This document shows, one piece after another, positions 46,801 through 58,434 of a stretch of DNA of 64,000 nucleotides (position 1 is the stretch's first letter; every line of letters starts with the position of its first letter). The notes below the pieces were generated by a model that did no database searches, was not told the origin of the DNA, and saw nothing but the letters and a program-made list of their open reading frames with translations. Source of the DNA: Burhinus oedicnemus (taxonomy: Eukaryota; Chordata; Aves; Charadriiformes; Burhinidae); contig VFFE01007669.1 of NCBI GenBank assembly GCA_008921705.1, positions 2,488,376-2,552,375 on the forward strand. The letters are read 5' to 3'. The translations under genes and the position numbers were made by a program.

Positions 46801-49800
46801 AAACCCTTTAGACATTTATACAAATACATTTTTTGCATCCAAAGGTAATAGACAAGCTAAAGAAGGTATAGAAGAAATGTCGGGAATCACATGCATCTTT
46901 CATAGGCCAGGGGGAGGTGTAGTGGGGTGGCTGGACCCCTGCAGTGAAGGGGCTCAGGCTGGACACCTGGGTCCCTGGAGTCTCACAGCTGGATACCGTG
47001 TTGTACAGTCAGGATGTAACAGAAGTTGTTATGCCCTCAGCTTGGGTCCTGCTGGAAACTGTGAGTTAGTCCGGTAGCTAATTTTCATATGATTGATGTT
47101 AACAATAGCAATTGCTAACACTGAGCTGAGGTTAGTGCTCCAAAACACTTGCAATTTCAAGTACCTGGGACTGCAGGTATCCCCTGGAGGGCATTAATCA
47201 AGTAAAGGAGGGGCTCCTTTTCAGGTATTTGATGTGAAACTATATTAATATAAAGAAGACAGTAGAATTTTGGGTTTTACCAAGTACTGAAGCACTAGTA
47301 GACATTAATTTCTACTTTGTAGTTGAACATCCAGCAAAATACATGTAGTGGAAATTGGTGTGTCTAACTTCTAGGTGATGGCTGAAACTTTTTCGTCGGA
47401 GCCGAATAGTCTCGGAGATTAAGAATGCATGACTCAGGTGAAGATTTAAATAGACAATTTTCTTTGCAGTGTTGTGTAGAACTATTTTTCAGTTTTAGAT
47501 AGATGCGTTTTAAGCAGCTGCAGGTCAGTCGTGCTATAATTCAACATATTTTAGTGAGTTGTAATGTAATATATAATCAGTCATTTCACATTAATGGCTT
47601 GATTAAATTAGGAAAAATGTGTATACATTGTGCTTTAAAATAGCAGTGTGCAGTAACGAACCAAGCTAGTCTTTTATATTACCTGCCTTATTAGAGTAAT
47701 AATGTGCAGATCTTGTTTTGCGGTATGGTTACAAACACTTTTTGACATGTAAACTCATTCATGTTCTGCATACTTCTATTGATTTTTACAAAAGAGAATT
47801 GGTTTATTTGACCTACCTAACTTTGATTCCCCGCCCCCTACCCCAAGAAAATCAATATAATAAAGTAATTCTTTCCTGCTATCCTCTTCACTAAGCTCTT
47901 TTGAGAACAGTCAGAAAATGTCTTCCCTTCAATTATTTCAGACTTGTTTGCATTAAATCCTTTCAAAGGGACCCATGTAAATGTGCTACTTTAATAAGGA
48001 TGTCTCCCTGTGATATAAGCTAAATAAAATTTTACATTTAAGGTGAGTAAGAACCAGTTATGGAGAAAATTGTTCAATATATGTTCCATCCTAATTTCTT
48101 TTTCCATGCAAAACCTGCTCCAGCTCTAAAGCAGGATAGGAGTTTGATGATACAGTATGCATAATTCATGCTTTTGGCCTTCTGTCTGCCCTTCTTTTTC
48201 TGGAATCCTACATATTTAGATTAGGTAAAATTATTCTTGCCTCCTATCAATACAGTTTGTTTTCAAGCAACATAATGCAACATATAACATAGTCTACTTA
48301 GGGCAAAGTACTGTTCTCGGTTCTGCATGACAGATCCTGAATTCAGCATTATCTCCGAGTTCTGTACATTTAGGAAGATTAGAATAACAGGGATTTGTGA
48401 AGAGAATTTCTCTCTGATGTCATATTAATTACTCTCATTTTTAATAGAGGTTTAGATGACTTTTAATACAGCTATTCTAGAAGTTTTGGAATGGGAAGTT
48501 TTGGAACGGAAAATTTTGATTGAAGTTGAATTTAGTTGTTGCTCATTACTGATTAAAAATAATCTGCTGGCTCTATGGCTCAGGTATCATTCGCATGGCC
48601 AAACCCCATTTTCTGCTGCTGAACAGGGGCCTCCCTTGTGCAGATACACGTGTGCTTCGTCTGGAGGATCAGGCTGAGGTTACTGTGGTGTAATGTGGTC
48701 GAAGGAAGGAGGCAGTCTCCCACCTCGGCAGCCGTTTGGCTGCCCTTAAGGGCCCTTACAGCTGGGGAGAGTGAGACAGCTGGAGCCTCTCTTTGGAGGA
48801 CAAGATGTATTCTCCCACAAAGTGTACAGGTCTCATTTGGGAAGTTCACCTCTGTATCAATCCAGGTATGATCTAGTGATGACTATCCAGAAAGAACGGG
48901 ATGCTTTGCACCGCTCTGAGAATGTTAAGCAGTATTTCTGTTCTAATTCAGTGGCAGCAATGGAAGTACCGGTGACTAGATGGCACAGCGTATCAGTCAC
49001 TGTTTTGATAGTTATTGCATGTGGTCTGATCCAGAGTCCGTTGTACGTGGTTTGAGTCCTTCTATTCTCTGTGTTGTTATGTATTACCATACTGTAAGAT
49101 TTTCGTAAGCGTGTTTTTGAGTTTTCCCCACAAAGTATCGTTTTAAATCTCATAATCTTTCAAGGCAGTAGTTTAGGCCAACATGCCTCTGAGCTGTTGA
49201 AAGCTGAGCAGGTCAGATAAAATTTGCCAAATGAAAAGTGGCAAAACTTGGCATTACCAAAAGTTTGCAAAACTGTGCTTGTTTTTCATACTCTCAGTGA
49301 TCTGGAGTCATAGTGAGCAAAAAACTCTTTATGGGTTGAACTTTAAGTGTCAGATATTACTGTCCGATTCAGGTGTGGTCATATGAGATGCTACCATACT
49401 AATGAAAAGTAGATGAACTTGACTTTGATTGAAAATAAATGTTCACTGTTGAAATACTTTTATGGGTCTGAGATCAAAAGATTCAATAATAAAAGACTGT
49501 AAAGACACCAAGGTAAACAATGGACTTCTGGTTTTGGGAATTTAAATGCTGACCTTCATTTTCAGATTCAACTGGTAATAATGTTGTTTGAACTTTTCAA
49601 CAAATTTAAAAGTTGAACTTTTTTGCAAAAATGACTATTGTGATTTCCATTTTTAACAAGATTTTTGAAGTAAACTATTCCAAATTGTTCATAAAGGGAA
49701 ATAGTTCATTAAATGTCAACAAACTTCCTTATTTCAGTTACTTAACAGTCTTTTTCCAGTGTAATTTTGTGATATCACAATGAATTAACCGAATGCTTTG

Positions 49801-52800
49801 ATTAGCCTAGTTATCTTTTTTTTAAGTGGAAAGAGCTTTGGAGAACCCCCAAATTGATCCCGTTATAGCTTTGAAAAGGCATAATTGAATAGAATTCCTA
49901 TCTAATATCACCAATCTGGAATTTAAACATAAAAATAAAGTCCTCACAGTCAAGAAATTAAAAATTAATTTATTTCAGTTTAAGTTGGTCTCTTGAGACT
50001 TTCAGGTGCTTTTTGGGTCCCTATTTTCACCCTTCAACAAAATTATAAGGTTCTAAGTTTAGAATAACAGCAGCAACAATGTTAAATTTATCACACAATT
50101 TTTCCATATGGAAGCTTCAGGAAAAGCACCGTACCATTCATCCAGCTGAATGTTTGGAGCCCTGCTTTAGAGGGAATAATTCAGACTCTTCCAGTTGTTC
50201 ACAGCGTGGTGGGTAGCTGCTGGCTGCGCTGCCCAGCTGCAAGGTCTGCTTAAGGCACTGGGGCTGAGCTTCACAGCTGGAAATGAGTTTGTGTGCAGAT
50301 GCACCTGCAAGGTGGAAGAAGGTGTTCTTCCAAATGCTTTTCCGAACATTTCAGAGTTCCCTTCCTGTTCAAATTTATGCTTATAGAAAGAAAATTAAAA
50401 TCAAAGAGTATTCCTGCACTCATAAAATAAAACAAAACTTTCTTCCCATGCCCAGATACCGTAGCTGCTATGGGTTTCAGGTGCTGCAGTCTGGGGCTGG
50501 AAAATGGCTGTGGAGAGACTTCCTACTCTTAAATGTGGAATTTCCCTTCATCGCTCTGAAAATATTTACTGAAAGGCAGGAATTGGTCCCTGATGGTTAA
50601 TTCACTGTCACAGACAATACAAGCCCATCCTTCCCAAACAGTTTTTATTTGCCTGTACTATTACTCAGAAGGAATAAGACTGTGAATGTCACTTACCCCA
50701 AAGGTCTGCTGCTTTGGTATAGATCCAAAGTCTATGAGTTTGTATCAGAAATTCCCATGCGTGAGTGCTGTTGGTTGTTTTTTCTGCAGTTAGTTAACTG
50801 TCCCAGAAAGCGCAATAATTGTTTAGCTCTGGAACTACATCATCTGTTTTGATGCATTGCAACTATTTATTTTAGCTGCAAGGTCCAAATTCCTGGTGTT
50901 ACTCTCTGCTATGTAACCCTTCCCTGTTGAGGTCAGGATTGCTTTTGTAGCAACTCTTTCACTGTCTTGACCCATGCTTGCTTTTGACAACACCCCCCTG
51001 CTTGACTCTGTGCCATCTTGTGACTGTCTTACAGTAATAATGAACTCTACCCAGTCCTTTGAGATGTTGTGCCCAGTGTCTGTGTATAAGGCTTGGTTCC
51101 TGGCTGTATCACTGCTTCCAGGAGAGGGTTTGTGGCCACGGACTTGTCATGGACTCTGAATTCCATGAACTGGGTGGTGGCTTTCCCACCCATGAGCCTG
51201 GTAACTCAAGCCCTGTTTCCTTGCACCTAGTGTGTTTTTCTAATGAATGCTTTTTCCCTTTGTGTTAGAAATCTAATAGACAGGGAGAAACTTCAGTATA
51301 TAAAATATGCTGCTTATCCAGCTCTTCTCAAAGATACTGCCTTCATCGTAGGTGTCAGTAGTAAATACAGCCAGAGTACCACTGAGAAGAGGCAACACGT
51401 GATAGGTGATTAAATCATGGCGAGTACACACTGCAAAGCTTCTAATAAGCATAATTCCTGGCTGCCATCATAGTGTGAATACTAAAATCTAGATTCCACA
51501 CCCCCCCCATGAATTCATGTTTTCAAAAGTGTCTTCGTGATTATTTCAGTCTTTCACCTCCAGCATTATACCCCTAATCAGAAAGCAAAATAGGCACATC
51601 AGGTGAGGCTTAAAAAGGGGAAGAGAAACATTTGGTTTTGTGTGGGAGCAATTAGAGGCTGTGTAAATGGAGTAAGAATTTGCTTTGTCAAACAAAGGTG
51701 AGTGTAAGGGAGAAGCTTGTTCTTTGTAGCAAGAGGGGAACAGGGGGAGAGAGCTGGGGCTGTGTACACGTGTGCAGGCGTGCCTCTGCAAAGCAAGTTA
51801 GTGTTTACGTTTATGATTGCCACTACTTTGGAAAGCCTTTCGTTTAACGATCCCAAACTGCACACCTGAATGCCACAGCAATGCAAAAAGAAGGCATCAA
51901 AAATATTCTAATCAAAACAAATATATTTTTACTTAAGAAATAAAAATAAAAATGCTAGAAGGGTCAATGCCTTACTCTATAGCAGCTTGAGCTTTTACTA
52001 TACCACCTGCAAGTGACACTGGGACCTGCCTTTAGTGGCTGATAATAAGTGTCTGATGTGGCAGACTTAGTGGTTTACCAGACTGTGAAAGTAATTGTGT
52101 GAATGGCACTGAGGTGCTTAGTACAAACTCTTGCATGTGAAACAGCTCATATAATTTTTAAAACCATTTTGTACTTCATTTGAAAATCCACTTGTAACTC
52201 TTTCGGCTCTTGCTTGTGTTGTAATTGTGCCATAAGATAACCTTGTTTGTATCCATAGAATTTCCTGTTTGAAAATCATTGTTAGTTGATTATAGCTCTG
52301 TGGTCACTCTGACTTTGAACAGTCCTGCTCTACACCTCGTACCACTATTATGTGACTGTTTTCTTTAAAAATTTGGTAGAACCCTTTCATAACATTTCAG
52401 GATGACTTTTGCTAGAGATGCTAGAACTGTTGTGGGGCTTCACTTTTCTCAGGACTAGCACTGTTCCTCTAACTGTAGAATTGAGCTGTTAAATGCCCAG
52501 GACAGTGCAAGCAATGCAAAAATACTTTTTATAAATGTCTCTAAGCAGTTTGGTCAAAATTGGGTAGGTGGTTGAAGCAGCTTAATGCCAAAATGCTTTC
52601 TGAATCTTTTGCAACGTCCCTCATCTTCATTTCCCTTTGTCTTTCTCCTCCCTGGTACTTCTCTCAAGTTGTTCTCCCTTTCTCGGTGCTATTCATGAAG
52701 CTGCAGCCCAGGGAAGCTGCTGCTCCCTGTGGCGGTGGCAGGCTCTGCCCCTTGGTCTGGTACCTTCCCTCAGTCTTTCCCAGCTTGCAGGACCATGACT

Positions 52801-55775
52801 CATCCCTCAGCAAGCTTCAATTTTACTACTTTCTTAATACTACATTCATAGCTTCTCAGTCCTAAAGCTGTAACTGAATCCTGTGTATTGTTGCTTTAAT
52901 GGATAAAATGCTTCAAATAAGTGTGTCTGAGACAGGCACAAAGTGTTCCTGTGAGACTTACCGAGAGCTTCATATGCAGGATGCACAGCATCTATGAATG
53001 ATTATTACTGAACCAGATATGATTTTAAAATAATTGGGTTTGAGAATCAGAAACAGGTGCATCTGTCCACTTAGTCCACTTAGGATATATACTTTTGCCT
53101 GGATCTCACTGCATTGGCTGCTTAGGGAGTTTTTTCAAAAGCCTTTCTCCTTGCCGGCTTTCTCCTTGTCTCCCCTGCATGTGTTCCTGGGCCACATCTA
53201 TCCTTCCGTGCCTTTTGTGTAGGGGTGTTGTCGTCCTTCCGGTTACCTGCCTTGGGCTGTGTGTGAGGCAGCAGCTGGGCAGTGGCAGCAGCTGGATGCT
53301 TTCTAAGTATGCATCTTGCATCAAGGGGTGGGTTGTCCATCAGAGAGCAGTTTTCTGGGTCCCAGTTAGAGATTTTGCACTGGGCCCCCTACGCGCTCAC
53401 CACAATGTGGGACTAAAAGTGGTATCACAGCTTGGGTGGAGGGAGAGGCATCGCTTCCAGCTGCTCGAGTTGCTGTAGATGGAGTGAGCAGAAACCTGGG
53501 CACTTCTGGAGTTAGTCTTGGTTATAAACTGTGCTCGACTGGTGGACTTTGTTGATGACTGTATTGGCTGTTGTGCAGTTTGCAAGGAGTTTTATTTCTC
53601 TTCAAGTATTTTATTCTGCACTTCTTGAGTTCAGCAGCATCTCTTTACATAGAAATCACTGTCATAATTTATGACATGTGCTTGCTGAATTTAGTACTTT
53701 GTAAAGGCAATAATCCTAAGTATGAATAAAAATTCAGCGCTCCAGGCAGTAATAGAAGCAATTCTTGTATTCCTAATATACTGTAGCATTTTTAAAGGTT
53801 AAAAAAAATTTTGTTTTCATTTTGCCTCTAAATGGCTTCTGAATGATAGTCTTCTTCAGCTGATTGCTTCTTTGACATCTAAATGACATCCTGTGTTGCA
53901 CCTTCATAATTTAAGATATGAAATGTGTTGCAAAGAAAGGGATGGAAATTCAGTTTGGAGTTAAATATATAGCTCTTAAGACAAAATTAGAGAGGAATAA
54001 TGCATACATTCGTAGTCTTTATATTTACTTAGTACATACACAGGCTAGGAATGAATATATTGTATCATGATGTATATGTTCTCATAGATAAAATAGGAAC
54101 CATAAATATTTGTCAGTCATTTCATATGGAGAGTGCCTATTTCAAGTCAGTGGGAGTGTTGCATGAAAAAAAAAGTATTCAATTTAACCTCAAAGCCAAG
54201 ACCATCTTTGATTTAACTGAAAGCGGTGGAGATGGCCCTTGATGAATTTGAAGAACAAGTTCCTCACAGTTATGCCTGTCATCTCTACTCATTTAAAATT
54301 CTGTTTATGAACTCTATAACCACAAATTTTCACTTGCTTAGCAATATTGGCTAGTGATATGTTTTAAATACAATTTATTTATGCTAGAACTTCTGTTGGT
54401 ATAGATGGAATTAAAGGAGTACATACCTTTTTGTTTATAATCTCTTTTGCAGAACAAACCCCCTCATAAACTGTTTGAAAAAAAAGTACTGTGGAGCAAT
54501 ATAAGCTTTTGCAAAAACTGGGAGGGTTTTGCAAATACATTGTGTTATCCTACATCATGCCCCTTAGATGTAGACCAGGTTTTGAAATCCGTGCCATTCA
54601 GTGAAGGTTTACTGGATTTTGATTCCCTAGGAACATCTCAGGTGGTGACTTTGGTGGCAGCTGCATGAGACAAAACAAATCTGTGCCTCACCGCTGCTGC
54701 CAAGGAGTCCCATTCCCTCTCCTTTCTCACACTTTATGCTGGCACAGGTATTGCGCACCTGGCAGCAGCTCTAGCAGCACTGAGCCACCATGTGAACCAG
54801 TGGGTGTTGAAGCCTGCAGAAGTGGTGGGAGTTTGAATGGAAGGACCTGGGCAGTCGCAGGGTGGTGCTGGGGAGGGATTGGGACCACCTTGGCAGGAGC
54901 AGAAGGGAAAGGCTGTTTCCCTCCTTGCTTTTTTGTGCCAAGATGCTCTCAGCTCAGCTGTCTTGGAGACTGCAGTTTTAGAGTAGCTGGGACGTTTGAT
55001 GATATCCGAAGAACTGGTTGAAGTCTTTATTCCTTCTTTCCTTCTGCTCCCCACCCCCACCTGCCTTGAGCTGCAAATTACCTGTTTATGAAAAGTGATT
55101 AGAAAATTTGTGCACTTGTGCAAAATTTGGATTTCAGATTTGCACATCTTTATAACAGTTTGTGTATTTTAATGCTTCTGTATGAAGGATGAAAGGACTT
55201 ACTTTTATATTCTTCGTATCCATTTTTGTCTACAAAGTATTACTGTTCAGTCCTTCTTGTCTGATCAGTTGTTGTCTATTCCTGCATGTAGAGGTTCAAA
55301 AGTAACTGCGCTTTAACCGCCCTTTTTCTTTTTTGCCATCTTTTTGCTTTCAGTAGTTCAGCCACAGGTTCTGGTAGAGTGATCTGAGAGCAAAAATCTA
55401 TTCTTGGAGATGTGTTTGCTTTTCTCAATATCTACCTTGTCTTTTTGCCTATAGTCTTTTGTCTGTAGTTATTAATTATAGTCAGGGCAACATTTTCAAT
55501 GATTAATTGACTACTGCTTAAAACAATAAGGCTGCTTAATAAGCAAAACACAATGCAAACTTCTATTTTTGTGAGACCTTCTTTGGTAAGAAAGCTCCTA
55601 TGCACGCTAGCAATTTTGGTGCTATAAAATGAGGGGAAAAAATGTTTCTCATAGTTATGTGCTGTTTAGACTAATAAACCGCTTGCTTTAAAGAGGTCTC
55701 CAGTCTGGTCTTGACACATTTCTTGCTTTAACTCTTGATTAAAACCTAGACTTACTAGCATTCTTTAAACAGAAA

Positions 55776-55787
55776 GGGGGGGGGGGG
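55776..55787 (+). repeat. Run of 12 G residues
   Basis: Homopolymer flanked by AAA on both sides. Length is error-prone in assemblies. Confidence 0.95.
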
Positions 55788-57302
55788 AAATGTTAAAAGG
55801 GTTGGACTCACTAGCGCTGGCAGAAGGAGGCATGAAATACAGCTTTTTGTGACAACAGGTTTCACAAGATCCTAGAAAGGAATGATAAAGTTCAGATGAG
55901 AGGAGGGTGTGATCAAACCAATTCCCTTCTTAATTCCACCATGGGATTGAGTAAAAGCCACTGAATTAATGTGCAATGCCCAGTGTCTCTCCTTCTCCAA
56001 GTTGTGGTGTGCTTCAGTCACTTTTTGGATACCGTTGACTTCCACTGCCTATGTAAGAGATTAGCCGTATTCTTACAATAACTTACACAAATCATTGACT
56101 TCTCAGAGGTCTAAATATGCCATTGAGATACTGTCAACATTTTCAAGATGCTGCAAAGACATTGCAAACCCACTTAATGATGGGTAAGGTTACATGGCCT
56201 GCAGGTAATCCTGGCTTAAGCTGAAGCCTGGCCAGGTGAACCGAGTCTCTCTGTCAGTGTCTCCATGCCACAGCCTCCTCCCCTGCCACCTCCTTTCTGC
56301 TTGCACGCTTTCTCCATGTGATGGGCCAACAGCGTGTATGTCTTTTGCTAGCTGAAGGGAGATTTCTGCACTGCCTGAGGGATTATGACCTCCCCCACTC
56401 TTGCCTAAATTAAGTACTTTAAATAGCTGCCATATATATATAGTATACTTTTCACTGGAATACTTAGTTGTTTATTTTTGATGGTTTGAATGTCTTTCAG
56501 TTCTTTCATCTCCCTTTACCTGTTTTTCCCTGCATAATTTATTTCACCATCTTTCTTCTACTTCCACTTCTCTTAACTGGGATGTAAATATAATATTTAA
56601 ATATGACATCATAAATACTTGAAATCGGGCAAAACTAGTTCTATCGTCTTGCCTTCAAATGCTGTATCTCCTTGTGATGAAACTGCTTCCATTAAAGAAA
56701 AAGCCTCGATGACAGTTAGCATGTCCCTGCCTCTGTCACTTGGCCCATCTTGCATCATCGTTTCTCTTCTTATTTTGGAAGGGCACAAGCTAAAAGATCT
56801 AGGAGCCACAGGAAAGTATGAAGTTTTGTATTGATGGAGATATTTAAAGTATCTCCAACACAGTTAATAGCAGGCATTATGCCACTTATTCTGAGATTTG
56901 CTTGTAAGCCTGTATGTCATCTATAATGGCTCTCTTTATAATACGGGAAACGAAGGCACTAAGCATCTTGCATATCGCCTGACCTACATCTTTCTCCACT
57001 AATGGAGCTGACAGCTCTCTCCCAGGAATCTGGCAGGGACATTATTTGTTTTCTCAAGTGCTTCTTGTAGCTTTTCAGGATCTTACCTTGCTGCTCTGCA
57101 AACACAAAACAAAGACAGCCTGCTTGCATGCTTTAGAAGTGTAATCAGAGACTAAACCAATCAAATTTGATACACTTTCATGGCCTCTGGCAGAGTAGAG
57201 CCTCCCTTGGAAAGCCTAGGAGTAAAATTCCCACCATAGTAAGAGCAGATCTTTACTGCTGGCTTGATAGGCACAAGTGCTTCCATGGGTCTCTAACCAT
57301 AA

Positions 57303-57307
57303 CCCAG
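57303..57307. repeat. Target-site duplication CCCAG, left
   Basis: It directly precedes the LTR at 57308 and is identical to 58430-58434. Confidence 0.8.
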
Positions 57308-57620
57308 TGTTGTGGTTTAACCCCAGCCAGCGCCAAGCACCACGCAGCCGCTTGCTCAATCTCCCCACAGTGGGATGGGGGAGAGAATCAGAAGGGTAAA
57401 AGTGAGAAAACTCGTGGGTTAAGATAAAGAAAATTTAATAAGTGAAGCAAAAGCTGTGCACACAAGCAAAACAAAACAAGGAATTCATTCACTGCTTCCC
57501 ATCAGCAGGCAGGTGTTCAGCCATCCCTAGGAAAGCAGGGCTTCATCATGCATAACTGTTCCTTGGGAAAACAAAATGCTGCAACTCCCTAACATCTCCC
57601 TTTCCTTCTTCTTCCCTCAA

Positions 57621-57630
57621 CTTTATATAA
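57621..57630 (-). promoter_or_regulatory. TATA box of the family-A LTR
   Basis: TTATATAAAG on the minus strand, just downstream of a TGACATCATG CRE-like word, placed as in the copy at 3932-4520 (TATATA, 4201-4206). Presumed retroviral core promoter; current activity unknown. Confidence 0.55.
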
Positions 57631-57823
57631 TGAGCATGATGTCATATGGCATATTCCTTTGGTCAGTTGGGGTTAGCTGTCCCGGCTGTGTCTCCTCCCA
57701 ACTTTTTGTGCACTCCCAGCCTACTTGCTGGTGGGGTGGTGTGAGGAGCAGAAAAAGCCTTGAGAGCTTAGCAACAACCAAAAATATTAGTGTGCTATCA
57801 ACAGTATTCTCTGCTCCCATGAG

Positions 57824-58352
57824 ACACCACCCTGGTGCACTGCATCCAGCTCTGGAGCCCCCAGCAGAAGGAGGACATGGACCTGTTGGAACGAGTCCAG
57901 AGGAGGGTCACAAAGATGAATAGAAGGCTGGAGCACCTCTCCTATGAAGACAGGCTGAGGAATTGGGGGTTGGGATTGTTCAGCCTGGAGAAGAGAAGGC
58001 TCCAGGGAGACCTTAGAGCGGCCTTCCAGTACTGAAAGGGGGCCTACAGGAAATATGGGGATGGACTCTTTATCAGGGAGTGTAGTGATAGGACGAAGGG
58101 TAATGGTTTTAAACTGAAAGAGGGCTGATTTAGATTAGATGTTAGGAAGAAATTCTTTACTGTGGGGGTGGTGAGGCACTGGAACAGGTTGCCTAGGGAA
58201 GCTGTGGATGCCCCATCCCTGGAAGTGTTCAAAGCCAGGTTGGATGGGGCTTTGAGCAACCTGGTATAGTGGACGGTGTCCTTGCCCATGGCAGGGGGGT
58301 TGGAACTAGATGACCTTCAAGGTCCTTTCCAACTCTAGCCATTCAGTGATTC
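57824..58352 (+). mobile_element. CR1 LINE 3' fragment nested in the LTR
   Basis: The insertion starts near CACCACCCTGGTGCACTGCA and continues with GAGCCCCCAGCAGAAGGAGG, CACCTCTCCTATGAAGACAG, TTCAGCCTGGAGAAGAGAAG and GATGCCCCATCCCTGGAAGT. It ends ACTCTAGCCATTCAGTGATTC. It is about 529 bp, 5'-truncated and in the opposite orientation to its LTR host. The tail is not the usual ATTCTATGAT repeat but ATTCAGTGATTC, shared only with the CR1 at 43.2-43.7 kb. The LTR on its left ends CTGCTCCCAT and resumes on its right at CCTATCCC, so TCCCAT/TCCTAT may be a short target duplication. Since it sits inside the LTR, it is younger than the LTR. A 66-codon plus-strand frame (57835-58035) is repeat-derived. 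Confidence 0.96.
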
Positions 58353-58429
58353 CTATCCCAAACCCAAACCATAGCACTATACTGGCTGCTAGTAAGAAAG
58401 TCAAGTCCATCCCAGCTAAAATCACCACA

Positions 58430-58434
58430 CCCAG
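58430..58434. repeat. Target-site duplication CCCAG, right
   Basis: It directly follows the LTR end at 58429. The same CCCAG is found after the LTR fragment at 43788-43792. Confidence 0.8.

Larger units (their letters stand above)
43841..57307. other. Unassigned non-coding sequence
   Basis: No gene, RNA gene or recognisable mobile element in this long stretch. Simple features are a purine-rich segment (about 45.06-45.26 kb), T runs near 45789-45807 and 46079-46108, a run of 12 G at 55776-55787, and TATATATATA near 56433. GC-richer segments at 45.27-45.54, 52.66-52.79 and 54.70-54.96 kb carry opposed open frames (up to 158 codons) with no family resemblance. Confidence 0.45.
57308..58429 (-). 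mobile_element. Solo LTR (family A) split by a CR1 insertion
   Basis: On the plus strand the element opens TGTTGTGGTTTAACCCCAGC and closes GCTAAAATCACCACA, the reverse complement of the family seen at 3932-4520. On the minus strand it has GACATCATGC, then TTATATAAAG (57621-57630) and the ACCCACGAGTTTTCTCACTT stretch. LTR sequence occupies 57308-57823 and 58353-58429, about 593 bp, close to the 589 bp of the other copy. A CR1 fills the gap. Outside the ends the pentamer CCCAG is repeated (57303-57307 and 58430-58434), a perfect 5-bp target-site duplication that confirms both boundaries. No retroviral internal region is adjacent. Confidence 0.93.

Noticed and set aside
57835..58035. 66-codon plus-strand open frame with a leucine/arginine-rich protein
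   Set aside because: It lies wholly within the CR1 at 57824-58352. This translated CR1 stretch is a common false protein in bird annotations.
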